A stretch of DNA of 64,000 nt from Bacillota bacterium (GTDB taxonomy: Bacteria; Bacillota; Clostridia; Oscillospirales; Oscillospiraceae), in NCBI GenBank assembly GCA_023402075.1, contig JAEXCS010000035.1:62001-126000 (forward strand), given 5' to 3'. The translations under genes and the position numbers were made by a program. Below the pieces are notes generated by a model. The model did no database searches and was not told the origin of the DNA. It worked only from the letters and a program-made list of their open reading frames with translations. Below, piece by piece: positions 8,259 through 16,748 of the stretch (positions within the stretch are counted from its first letter, which is position 1; every line of letters begins with the position of its first letter).

Positions 8259-9038
8259 TCACCGAACGCCCTGCTGCTCTTGCAGCAAAGAGGTTATTTC
8301 CGAGGTGAGATGCTGAAAATCATCGGCGGGCTTTGAATTGGGCGCGTAACTGAGAACACTTTCGCCGTGGGCGGGAGCCTCCGCCACGGCAATGCTGGAA
8401 CGAATCACAGATTTAAACACGCAGGTTTTAAGCTGCTTGGCAATCTGATCGGCCATCTCGCTGACTTCACGGTTCAGCGTCAGTCGGGCATTGTATTTAT
8501 TCAGCAGAATTCCCAAAACTCTCAGCTTCGGGTTGTAACAGCTCTGCACGGTATCAATGGTTTCCTTGATCTGGGCCACGCCCAGAAGACTGAGGATTTC
8601 CGGCACCATGGGGACAACCAGCGTATCCGAAGCCACATATGCATTCACCGTCAGCACGTTCAGCGCTGGCGGCGTGTCAATAATCACATAATCATACCGC
8701 TCCGCCACGCCCATCAGCTTATTGCGCAGCATAAACTCGCGTCCGGTGCGGTTAAATTCCAGCTCCGCCGCCGACAAAAGAATGTTGGCTGGAAGCAGGT
8801 CGATTCCGCGGGAATTGGTGATGGCCTCGTCCACCGTAACCCGGTCTTTAAACAAATCGTATACCGTGGCGCAGTTTTCCGTGTCCAGTCCAAGGCTGAA
8901 GCTCAAACTGCCCTGGGGGTCCAGATCCACGCCAAGGACCCGCTGCCCGCGCTCATACAGCGCATACAGCAGCGCAGCGGCAGTGGTGGTCTTTCCAACG
9001 CCGCCCTTCTGATTTGTGACCGTCATGATTGTTGCCAA
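8259..9038 (-). CDS. ParA/Soj-type P-loop ATPase
   Basis: A 259-residue ParA-family ATPase with the deviant Walker A KGGVGKTTTA, the Walker A' region LGVDLDPQGSLS and the Walker B YVIIDTPPAL. The best start is a TTG at 9038-9036, because GGGAGG lies 6 bases before it; an in-frame ATG at 9053 overlaps that ribosome site, and the ATG at 9026 is too far from it. No ParB gene is next to it. It precedes the ComFB gene and diverges from fliD. A chromosomal-segregation role is less likely than positioning of another cell-surface or cytoplasmic cargo, but that is inference. Confidence 0.88.
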   Translation of the reverse strand: MATIMTVTNQKGGVGKTTTAAALLYALYERGQRVLGVDLDPQGSLSFSLGLDTENCATVYDLFKDRVTVDEAITNSRGIDLLPANILLSAAELEFNRTGREFMLRNKLMGVAERYDYVIIDTPPALNVLTVNAYVASDTLVVPMVPEILSLLGVAQIKETIDTVQSCYNPKLRVLGILLNKYNARLTLNREVSEMADQIAKQLKTCVFKSVIRSSIAVAEAPAHGESVLSYAPNSKPADDFQHLTSEITSLLQEQQGVR

Positions 9039-9079
9039 ACTGAAACCTCCCATTGATTAAAAAACTTTGTCGAAACTCT

Positions 9080-9106
9080 TAACTTTACTATACTATATGT
9101 CGATAG
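9080..9106 (+). promoter_or_regulatory. Candidate sigma-28 (SigD/FliA) promoter of fliD
   Basis: TAAC (9080-9083), 15 bases, then GTCGATAG (9099-9106) closely fits the flagellar pattern TAAA-N15-GCCGATAA. It is about 90 bases upstream of fliD, a typical class III flagellar gene, and a FliA gene is present at 55136-55993. Confidence 0.55.
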
Positions 9107-9196
9107 AAAAGTATAGAGACAGAAATAAATTTTCTTTTTAAGCCGCTGTCCCGGGGATTCCCCGTGCGGGCGCGGATTCAGGAAGGAGCGATCAGT

Positions 9197-11782
9197 ATGG
9201 CATCCGTCAGCGGAGTCACCAGCAGCAATTCCAGCAGCATTTACGGCAATCGAAACGTTTTGTCCGGCCTCGCCACGGGAATGGATACGGAGTCGATGAT
9301 TGAAAACGCCGTCAGCGGCTATAATCTTAAAATTTCCTCCCTTCAGCAAAAGCAGACCAAGCTGACATGGCAGCAGGAGGCCATCCGGGAAATCTCCAGC
9401 CCCATGATTAAGTTCGCACAGAAATACACCTCTTACAACTCGTCCACAAACCTGCTCAGCCCCAGCTATTTTAACAAAGCGGTGACTACCACCACCAACG
9501 GGGCCAACGCGTCCAAGGTTTCCGCCTCCGGCAAAACCTCCAGCGATGTGCAGATTTTGGGCGTGAAGCAACTGGCCACCAAGTCTACTTACAGTGCTTC
9601 CGCGGCGGCCCTGTTCACAGGCCTCGGCACCACTACAACGGACGGGAATGCCGCCATCACGGGCAGCGAGCTGAAATTGGCCGATGAGCTGCCTTTGAGC
9701 AAGGTCAGCGGCAGCCTGACGCTGAACTACGGCGGCAACCGCTCCATCAGCCTGAGCTTCGGCGATTTGGAGACGTACTCCTCGGCGGATGAGTTTGTGC
9801 GGGCCATCAACGTGAAGCTTGCCTCCACCAGCGTGACGGATTCCAAGGGTGAGAGTGTGTCCGCCCTGACCATGGTGAAGGCCTCTCTGGGTGACGACGG
9901 AGAGGTGAACTTTATTGACAATCAAAATGCCGGAAACAAGATTACCGTAACCGGCGCCACCGGAAAGCTGAAGGAAACCCTGAATATTGATCCCAGCAAA
10001 AAGGAATCCTCCCTCACCATTCCCTCGGAGGACGGGGACCTGATTGATCTGGTGGACGATAGCGGCACGGTGGGGAAATACCTGTCTGGAAAGACCATTT
10101 CCATGTCCGTGGACGGCAAAACCAAAACCATCACGCTGCCCACGTATGATTCCGACGATTCGGACCCGACCGGGGCCTTTGTAACCGACCTGCAAAGCGC
10201 CGTGAAAGATGCGTTTGGCTCCAACGTAACGGTGGCGCTGGAGGACGGCGCTCTGCAATTCACAGGGCAGAAGGGCTCCACCATCACCATTTCAGCCACT
10301 GCGGATGTGGGTAAAAAGCTGGGCCTCGCCGGCAGCTTCACCTCCAGCTATCTGGACACCGGTAAGACGCTTGGCTCTCTGTTGAAGCTGGTGGATGCCA
10401 CAGACTCCACCCCGGAAACGCTGGGCGGCATTGAGGGAACAGTGCTTCGCTCCGACCCCAGCAAGATTACCAAAAAAAGCGACGGCACCTATGTGGACTC
10501 CGACGGCAACAAAACCGACGAGAACGGCTACCGACTGGGGGCCGACGGCAAGCAGCTTTACGGCTATGAGCTGGAAATTAGCGGCAAAAAGCTGACCTTT
10601 ACCCGGGACTCCTCTCTGGACGCTGTGTTTTCCGCCGTCAACTCCGAGTCGATGGGCCTGAGCGCCAGCTTTTCCAAAACCACCAACCAGATTCAGATTG
10701 CTTCCAGAGAAACCGGCTCGGCCAGCCAAATCGTCATCAACGACACCATCACGGAGGGTGAGAACAAAGGAAAGCTCAACCTGGCCGCTCTTCTGTTCGG
10801 CGCGGTGAACGACTCTGACGGCGAGATCGCCACTGGCATCTACACGGCCCCCGCGGAGGCCTACAAGGAGGGGCAGGATGCTGTGCTCAGCATGGAGGTC
10901 AACGGCGTGGACATGGGCACCATCACCCGCTCGGACAACACCTTCAGCGTGGACGGCCTGTCCGTCACCCTGAAGGGAACGTTCGGATATTCCGCCGACA
11001 CGGTGGACGGTGACGGGAACACTGTTCCGGGTACGCTGCTGGGCAGCACCGAAGCGGTCACATTCACCTCCGTCTCGGACACAGACACACTGGTGGATAC
11101 CATCACCGGCATGGTGGACGAGCTGAACGAAATCCTCAAGTCGGTGCGGGACGCCCAAGCCACCCTGCCCAACTACAAAAGTGACAAAAGCCGCTACGAG
11201 CCGCTTACCGACGACGACAAAAGCAGCATGACGGACTCTGCCATAGAAGCATACGAGGAGAAGGCAAAGCAGGGCATTCTGTTCGGAGACAGCGATCTTA
11301 CCAGCCTGTATAGCAAGCTTCTTTCCGCTGTCTCACCCAGCGGCGCGGCCGGAAGTGCGCTTTCGGCAATGGGCATCTCCACCACCTACTCCGACGGCGT
11401 TACCACCCTTCAGATAGACGAGGATGCGCTGCGGAACGCGCTGACCAACGATCCCGACAGCGTGCGGGACGCATTTACCTCCACCAGCGGAAGCGGCGGA
11501 CTGATGGTCAACGTCAGCAAGGTACTCTCCGATTACGCCTCCACCACAGGCGCGACGAAGGGCATTTTGGTGCAGAAGGCCGGCTCGGCCTACTCGCCTT
11601 TGTCGTTGCTGTCAAACAACATACAGGATCAGATCGACGAGTATGACGATCAAATTACAAGGTGGCAGGATAAGCTTTCCGATCAGGTGGATTACTACAC
11701 CAGAATGTTCACCCGGCTGGAGCAGCTCACCAGCTCCATGAATTCTCAAAGCTCCATGATTTCAAGCATGCTGGGCGGCTGA
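9197..11782 (+). CDS. fliD: Flagellar filament cap protein FliD (HAP2)
   Basis: An 861-residue FliD, long for the family because of variable surface domains between its conserved ends. The N-terminal part has NVLSGLATGMDTESMIE and the coiled-coil start LQQKQTKLTWQQEAIRE. The C-terminal FliD_C part ends in a heptad-like helix with the LEQLTSSMNSQSSM segment. FliD caps the filament and folds flagellin subunits at the tip. The ATG at 9197 follows GGAAGGAG; the earlier in-frame start at 9164 lacks a site. It heads the fliD-fliS-chaperone operon. Confidence 0.95.
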   Translation: MASVSGVTSSNSSSIYGNRNVLSGLATGMDTESMIENAVSGYNLKISSLQQKQTKLTWQQEAIREISSPMIKFAQKYTSYNSSTNLLSPSYFNKAVTTTTNGANASKVSASGKTSSDVQILGVKQLATKSTYSASAAALFTGLGTTTTDGNAAITGSELKLADELPLSKVSGSLTLNYGGNRSISLSFGDLETYSSADEFVRAINVKLASTSVTDSKGESVSALTMVKASLGDDGEVNFIDNQNAGNKITVTGATGKLKETLNIDPSKKESSLTIPSEDGDLIDLVDDSGTVGKYLSGKTISMSVDGKTKTITLPTYDSDDSDPTGAFVTDLQSAVKDAFGSNVTVALEDGALQFTGQKGSTITISATADVGKKLGLAGSFTSSYLDTGKTLGSLLKLVDATDSTPETLGGIEGTVLRSDPSKITKKSDGTYVDSDGNKTDENGYRLGADGKQLYGYELEISGKKLTFTRDSSLDAVFSAVNSESMGLSASFSKTTNQIQIASRETGSASQIVINDTITEGENKGKLNLAALLFGAVNDSDGEIATGIYTAPAEAYKEGQDAVLSMEVNGVDMGTITRSDNTFSVDGLSVTLKGTFGYSADTVDGDGNTVPGTLLGSTEAVTFTSVSDTDTLVDTITGMVDELNEILKSVRDAQATLPNYKSDKSRYEPLTDDDKSSMTDSAIEAYEEKAKQGILFGDSDLTSLYSKLLSAVSPSGAAGSALSAMGISTTYSDGVTTLQIDEDALRNALTNDPDSVRDAFTSTSGSGGLMVNVSKVLSDYASTTGATKGILVQKAGSAYSPLSLLSNNIQDQIDEYDDQITRWQDKLSDQVDYYTRMFTRLEQLTSSMNSQSSMISSMLGG

Positions 11783-11830
11783 GACAATTAAACCCGCGGC
11801 AAGGCTGCGGACGAAAACGGAGGAACACGC

Positions 11831-12205
11831 ATGGAAGCACAGGGGTATCAGCAGTATAAGCAGCAGTCCGTCAGCACCATGACCCCGGGAGAGCTGCTGA
11901 TTGTTCTATATGATGAGCTGGTAAAACGCACGGCCCGGGCGGATATCGCGCTGGGGCAGGTGAATTATCCGCTGTTTGAGGCGTCGGTGGACCGGTGCCT
12001 GGATATTCTGCACTATTTGGACAACACGCTGGACGACCAGTATCCCATCAGCAGGGAACTGCACCGGCTGTATGATTTCTTCTGCTATGATTTCAACCGC
12101 GTCAAGGCCGGGCGGAATCAGGCGGAGCTAAAGCAGCTTATCACCATGGTGGGCGAGCTGCGGGACACCTTCCGCACGGCTGAAAAGGACTCGGCAGAGC
12201 GATGA
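11831..12205 (+). CDS. fliS: Flagellin export chaperone FliS
   Basis: This 124-residue helical protein has the FliS signature: YQQYKQQSVSTMTPGELLIVLYDELVKR at the start and a typical length. FliS binds the C-terminus of flagellin in the cytoplasm and prevents early assembly. It follows fliD by 48 bases, with a GGAGG site, and overlaps the next gene by 4 bases, which indicates translational coupling. Confidence 0.95.
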   Translation: MEAQGYQQYKQQSVSTMTPGELLIVLYDELVKRTARADIALGQVNYPLFEASVDRCLDILHYLDNTLDDQYPISRELHRLYDFFCYDFNRVKAGRNQAELKQLITMVGELRDTFRTAEKDSAER

Positions 12206-12618
12206 GTGCGCTGTGGGAACGGTCCCTTTCGGAACTGCTGGTGCTGGAGCGGAGCATTTTCCGCAAGCTGGGCGAAATCACGGGTATTACCCGGGAACTG
12301 GCGGAAGCCGTGGACCGGGAAGATCAGGTGTCCGTGCGGCTGCTGCTGACGGGCAGGCACCGTCCCCTGCTTGAATTGCAGGAGCTGAACGCAGCTCTTG
12401 AATTAATGCGCTGCGACTTAAGCGGCGAGGACGAGGCCGCCTTTGACCGTCTGGTAAGACGTGCCAGCCCAACCGAAAGCGAGGCAGAGCGGGATATCGC
12501 AGAGCAGATTGCCCAAAACCGCCGGGCGCTGGAGCAGCTTTCGGCGCTGGATCGGCGCGTAAACGAAAAGCTTTGCCGTGATAAATCGTTTTACCGCAAC
12601 CGCGAAGCTGCGCTCTGA
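12202..12618 (+). CDS. Small helical flagellar chaperone, FlgN/FliT-like
   Basis: The 138-residue protein is predicted to be almost all helical, rich in Leu, Glu and Arg, with a heptad-like pattern over its length. It has no clear family motif. Its size, composition, position directly after fliS and 4-base overlap (ATGA) with it match FlgN or FliT export chaperones for hook-associated proteins or FliD. This assignment rests mainly on context. Confidence 0.6.
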   Translation: MSALWERSLSELLVLERSIFRKLGEITGITRELAEAVDREDQVSVRLLLTGRHRPLLELQELNAALELMRCDLSGEDEAAFDRLVRRASPTESEAERDIAEQIAQNRRALEQLSALDRRVNEKLCRDKSFYRNREAAL

Positions 12619-12628
12619 AATAAAAAGC

Positions 12629-12666
12629 GGAGGGACCGCCCCCAGCCGGGGCGCTCCCTCCTTTTA
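12629..12666 (+). terminator. Terminator of the fliD-fliS operon
   Basis: GGAGGGA (12629-12635) pairs with TCCCTCC (12655-12661), with an inner CGCCCC/GGGGCG stem, followed by TTTTATTT. Confidence 0.8.
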
Positions 12667-12753
12667 TTTGCTTTTTGCAGAAATTTTCGACTCTGTGCAG
12701 CCTTTTGGCTAAATCCTGTGCAGATTTTTCCCCCCGGCATCACATCCGTTTGC

Positions 12754-13704
12754 TCACGAATCCGCCGGAGATAGAAGCCACAGCGGCGCGCCGCTGCTCC
12801 GACTCTTGGACAGCTCGTCCAAAATCACCTGCGGATCCCATACTGCAAGGCTCCTCTCCCGGCTGCTGGGGTCCGCCACCAGAATGCCGCCGTCCAGCGT
12901 CGCTCCCCGCAGGAGAATGAAATGTCCTCCGTTGGTAAAATGACCCTTCGTCATCAGTGCCACGGCCATTTTCCCGGCGGCCAGCTCCAGCCGAAGCCGC
13001 TCCGCGTCACAGTCCGGAAGAGACTCCACTTTCAGCCCATAGGCCGCAGCCCCACCGTTTACAATAGAGAGGTACGATCCGCTGCGCCGCGCCCAATGCC
13101 CATTTTCCGATGCCCACAGGGCCATTTCGCCGGGATCTACTATCTCGTCCGTCAGGCTGGAAACCGCCATAGACAGGCAGGTTGGCCCACAACCATACTT
13201 GCCCAGCGTATCCCGCCCATAGGGCTGGTTTGCCCAAGTCTCGTCCGTCTGATTATAATAAAAAACCTCCCGGTTTCCGCCGGTGAGAACCTCTCCCGTC
13301 TCCCGCTGTTCCAAGGCGGTAACGGCTGGGTCCGCCAAAGGGCTCGGTTCCTCATCCGGCTCCAAAACCGCCTGACTTTCCAGCTCCTCCTCATCCTTGC
13401 GCAGTGCCCCGGACACGGCGGTAGCAGCCTTGTCCCACGCACGGGAAGCACCGTCCGACGCCGCGTCGTATGCCGTCCGGGCGCCGTCGGACACCACGGC
13501 CCACACGGAAGCGGCTGTGCGGCGCACAGGGGCCATAATCCGTCCGTACAGCGCCGGGTCCGCCACCCGGCACACGGCAAGCTCCGCCACTCCGATGCAC
13601 ACAACGGCAAGCACAGAGACGGCAAGCAGTTTTTTCAAATGAGAACCGCGCTTCACAAGCCGCCTCCTCCCTTCCAAACTTTTGTATAATTTAGGGCTTT
13701 TCAT
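12754..13704 (-). CDS. Membrane-anchored C39-like cysteine peptidase
   Basis: The 316-residue protein has a basic cytoplasmic start, one membrane segment (about 25-45), an Ala-rich spacer, an acidic region (104-130) and a C-terminal Peptidase_C39_2-like domain. The catalytic set is visible: C172 in YGCGPTC, H261 in GGHFILLRG and D278 in VADPSS. The active domain should face outside. The family cleaves peptides or peptidoglycan-linked substrates. The gene is monocistronic and diverges from the FtsE-like gene. No bacteriocin or ABC-exporter partner is next to it, so a processing-exporter role is unlikely. Confidence 0.8.
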   Translation of the reverse strand: MKSPKLYKSLEGRRRLVKRGSHLKKLLAVSVLAVVCIGVAELAVCRVADPALYGRIMAPVRRTAASVWAVVSDGARTAYDAASDGASRAWDKAATAVSGALRKDEEELESQAVLEPDEEPSPLADPAVTALEQRETGEVLTGGNREVFYYNQTDETWANQPYGRDTLGKYGCGPTCLSMAVSSLTDEIVDPGEMALWASENGHWARRSGSYLSIVNGGAAAYGLKVESLPDCDAERLRLELAAGKMAVALMTKGHFTNGGHFILLRGATLDGGILVADPSSRERSLAVWDPQVILDELSKSRSSGAPLWLLSPADS

Positions 13705-13735
13705 ATGTTGCGATTTATGATAAAGTACAAATAAA

Positions 13736-13802
13736 CGCGAAAATGGGGGTTTTTTGTCGAGGATGTTACGAAGAAACCCCCATTGTTTTGAAAATTTTCG
13801 CG
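13736..13802. repeat. Nested inverted repeat in the divergent intergenic region
   Basis: AATGGGGGTTT (13742-13752) and AAACCCCCATT (13774-13784) form a perfect inner inverted repeat. It is enclosed by CGCGAAAA (from 13736) and TTTTCGCG (13795-13802). It lies between the divergent peptidase and FtsE-like genes and could be an attenuator, a regulator site or a structural element. Confidence 0.6.
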
Positions 13803-13887
13803 GATTTCACTGAGATTATAACAGAACCTATCAAAAATGTATAGATGTTGCCGCCGCAAAACGCGGCGGAGATGGAGAGCAGACCGG

Positions 13888-14622
13888 ATGCCGACAGTCG
13901 AACTGAAAAACGCAACAAAGCGCTATCGCGGCGAGCATGGATTGATCGAAGCTGTCAGCGACATTAATCTTGCCGTCCGGCAGGGAGAATTCGTGTTTGT
14001 GGTGGGCAGCAGCGGCGCGGGAAAAAGCACACTGCTGCAACTGATTGCAGGTCAAATTCGCGCGGACGAGGGACAGGTGCTGCTGGACGGGCTGAACGTG
14101 GCTCCGATGCCGCTGTTTCCCACCGCAAGGGTGCGCAGAAGCTTTGGGTATGTGGCGCAGGAACCGCATCTGATGCGGCGGCGCACGGTTTATGAAAATC
14201 TTGCCATGGTGGCCCGGGTCAGCGGGCTGACCCGGGAAAAAAAGCTGCGGGAACGGACGGAAAAGGCTTTGGGTATTGTGGGCCTTGCCGGTCTTGGCGA
14301 AAAATATCCGGGAGAGCTTTCCATCGGGCAGGCCCGACGGGTTGAGCTGGCCCGTGCACTGATCAACAGCCCGCCTGTTCTGGTGCTGGACGAGCTGACC
14401 GCCAATTTGGACGCCGACAACATCTGGGATTTGATGCACGTGCTTTCAGAACTGAACCGGCTGGGCACCACGGTCATCATGGCCACCCATGCCAGCACCA
14501 TCGTCAACGTGATGCACCGCCGGGTGGTAACGCTGGTGGACGGGAAAATTGCCGGCGATCTGTCCGGCGGACGATACGGGGAAATCCGAGCGAGGAAACC
14601 GAGATTCACGAAAAAGTCCTGA
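13888..14622 (+). CDS. FtsE-like ABC ATPase without an adjacent FtsX
   Basis: The 244-residue ATPase is close to FtsE: Walker A GSSGAGKST (40-48), Q-loop Q91, the FtsE-like RRRTVYENL segment, signature LSIGQ (144-148), Walker B VLVLDE (164-169) and switch His201. Two positions are unusual: the signature is LSIGQARR instead of LSGGEQQR, and DELT (168-171) replaces DEPT. FtsE normally pairs with the membrane protein FtsX to control septal hydrolases, but no FtsX-like gene is here. The ATG at 13888 has a GGAGAG site. An FtsA-like gene follows after 111 bases, which supports a cell-division context. Confidence 0.75.
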   Translation: MPTVELKNATKRYRGEHGLIEAVSDINLAVRQGEFVFVVGSSGAGKSTLLQLIAGQIRADEGQVLLDGLNVAPMPLFPTARVRRSFGYVAQEPHLMRRRTVYENLAMVARVSGLTREKKLRERTEKALGIVGLAGLGEKYPGELSIGQARRVELARALINSPPVLVLDELTANLDADNIWDLMHVLSELNRLGTTVIMATHASTIVNVMHRRVVTLVDGKIAGDLSGGRYGEIRARKPRFTKKS

Positions 14623-14733
14623 CCCTCTGCGGAGTGAAGGACAAAAAAGCGGAAGTGATTTCCGCCAAACACAATTTGGAATATCGGGCACATGATTTGT
14701 AATGCGCCCGCAAGCGCAGAGGAGTGAGCAGCC

Positions 14734-16722
14734 GTGGAGAACGTACGCGAGCAGCAGAGCCGGGACATGATTTACGCGCTGGACATCGGCACCAGAAGCA
14801 TTATCGGTATGGTAGGCCAAAAAGAGGGCGAGCGGGTGCAGATTCTGGCCGTGGAAAAGCAGGAGCACAGCAAGCGCGCCATGATGGACGGCCAAATTGA
14901 GGATATTGTTCAGGTGGCAAAGGTTGCCGCCGAAGTAACAGCCCGGCTGGAATCCAGACTGAACTGCAAGCTGACGCGGGTTTGCATTGCCGCCGCCGGG
15001 CGCGCGCTGCACACGGAGGCAGGCCATTTCGAGCTGGAGCTGCCGGAGGTTCGCCGCATTGGCGAGGATTTGATCGGCCAGCTTGAGGCAGGGGCCGTCT
15101 CCGCCGCCGAGGACAATCTGAGCAAGAACGGCCAGCGGCTGGGGCGGTTTTATCTGGTGGGATACACCGTCTCTCAGTATCTCGTGGACAGCTATCCCCT
15201 CTCTATTCTGCGGGGCCACAACGGACAGAAGCTGGAATGCGACGTGGTGGCAACCTTTCTGCCCTCCGAGGTGGTGGACAGCCTGTATTCCGCCATGCAG
15301 ACGGCAGAGCTGGAGGTGGGCAGCCTGACGCTGGAGCCGATTGCCGCCATCAATGCTGCGATTCCGCCGGAGCTGCGGCTTTTGAATCTGGTGATGGCGG
15401 ACATCGGCGCGGGCACCTCGGACATTGCCGCCTGCCGGGACGGCAGCGTGGTGGGCTATACCATGGCCACTGTGGCGGGCGACGAGATTACCGAGGCCAT
15501 TATGCGGGCTTTCCTGACCGACTTTTCCACGGCGGAGCGCCTGAAGTCTGAGGCTGCGCGGCGGGAAACCCTGCGCTTTACCGACATTTTGGGTCTGGAT
15601 CAGGAGCTTCCCGCTTCTGCTCTGAAAGAGGTGATTATCCCCGCCGAGGAGCAGCTTGCTGACGAGCTGGCCCGCCGTATCCGGGAGATTAACGGCGGCG
15701 CACCTTCGGCTGTATTTCTGGCGGGCGGCGGCAGCAAGCTGGAGGGACTGCCACAGGCGGTGGCTTCCGCGCTGGAAATGGATCCCCGTCGTGTCACCGT
15801 GGCGGGCGCAAACTTTAAAATGAGCGCTTTTTCCGACACCGAGGAGCTGAACGACCCGGAATACACCACGCCCTTAGGCATCGCCGTTTCTGCCGGCCTG
15901 GGCCTGATTTCGGACAGCTACCGCGTATCTCTCAACGGTCATCCCGCCAAGTTGTTCCGCAGCGGCGCCTTGACCGCGCTGGACGTTTTACAGATGAACG
16001 GCTACAACTATGCCGACCTGATTGGCAGAACCGGCTCCTCTCTTGCAGTCACCATTGACGGGCAGCGAACCCTGTACCGGGGCGAGCCTGCGGAACCGTC
16101 CTCCCTGCGCATCAACGGAGAGGCGCTTCCTCCCTCCACGGTGATTCAGGCGGCGGACGCCATTGAGTTTACCCCTGCCCGCTCTGGAAAGCCGGGGCGG
16201 CGAACCATTTCCGAGGCGCTGGGCGGCGAGGCAGCCGCAGCGGTTTGCCTTGTAAACGGCGGGCCTGTGGCCCCCGGCTATGAACTGCGCCCGGGAGACG
16301 CAGTGGTCACCAACGCCATTGTCCCCGTAAAAGCGGCGGTATCGGAAGAACCGGATAAAGCGCAGCTTCCCTCTCCGGCCACCGGCACGGGCATTTCTCC
16401 GGTGCTTTCTCCGGATTCCTTTGCCCGGGAGCGCCTGTCTCCCGATGCCGCTTCCCCGGCAGCGCAGGAGCCAGCGCCCCAGCCTTCTGAGGAGGCGCTT
16501 CCGCCCCGCCTGTTTTTTCTGAACGGAGCCCCGCTGAAACTTCCGGCAAAACCCAAAGGGGCCCCCTACTATTTAATGGATTTACTTGAGTTTACGGGGC
16601 TTGATTTTGAACATCTGGATCGGCCGGTAACACTGCGGGTTAACGGAGAGAGCAGTGCATTTATGCGCGTGCTGGCCGACGGCGACCGGGTGAACATTCA
16701 AATGGAGGAACCCCGCGCCTGA
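14734..16722 (+). CDS. FtsA-like actin-fold protein with a long C-terminal extension
   Basis: The first about 400 residues are FtsA/PilM-like: phosphate motif 1 ALDIGTRSI, phosphate motif 2 MADIGAGTSDIA and adenosine motif LAGGGSKLEGL. At 662 residues it is about 240 longer than usual FtsA. The extra part has repeated beta-rich pieces (NGYNYADLIG, VNGGPVAPGYELRPGDAV), a Pro/Ala-rich linker (about 545-590) and a final beta-grasp-like unit ending LADGDRVNIQMEE. No C-terminal amphipathic membrane helix is obvious. The start is GTG at 14734 with GAGGAG 9 bases upstream. It may be a division-linked paralogue rather than the main FtsA, as no ftsZ is nearby. Confidence 0.75.
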   Translation: MENVREQQSRDMIYALDIGTRSIIGMVGQKEGERVQILAVEKQEHSKRAMMDGQIEDIVQVAKVAAEVTARLESRLNCKLTRVCIAAAGRALHTEAGHFELELPEVRRIGEDLIGQLEAGAVSAAEDNLSKNGQRLGRFYLVGYTVSQYLVDSYPLSILRGHNGQKLECDVVATFLPSEVVDSLYSAMQTAELEVGSLTLEPIAAINAAIPPELRLLNLVMADIGAGTSDIAACRDGSVVGYTMATVAGDEITEAIMRAFLTDFSTAERLKSEAARRETLRFTDILGLDQELPASALKEVIIPAEEQLADELARRIREINGGAPSAVFLAGGGSKLEGLPQAVASALEMDPRRVTVAGANFKMSAFSDTEELNDPEYTTPLGIAVSAGLGLISDSYRVSLNGHPAKLFRSGALTALDVLQMNGYNYADLIGRTGSSLAVTIDGQRTLYRGEPAEPSSLRINGEALPPSTVIQAADAIEFTPARSGKPGRRTISEALGGEAAAAVCLVNGGPVAPGYELRPGDAVVTNAIVPVKAAVSEEPDKAQLPSPATGTGISPVLSPDSFARERLSPDAASPAAQEPAPQPSEEALPPRLFFLNGAPLKLPAKPKGAPYYLMDLLEFTGLDFEHLDRPVTLRVNGESSAFMRVLADGDRVNIQMEEPRA

Positions 16723-16748
16723 AGCGCGGTGAAACGGAGGATTGGGCT

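Noticed and set aside
8259..9038. ParA-like gene considered as FlhG (flagellar number regulator)
   Set aside because: Its motifs are Soj-type, it is not next to flhF and it is accompanied by a ComFB gene instead.
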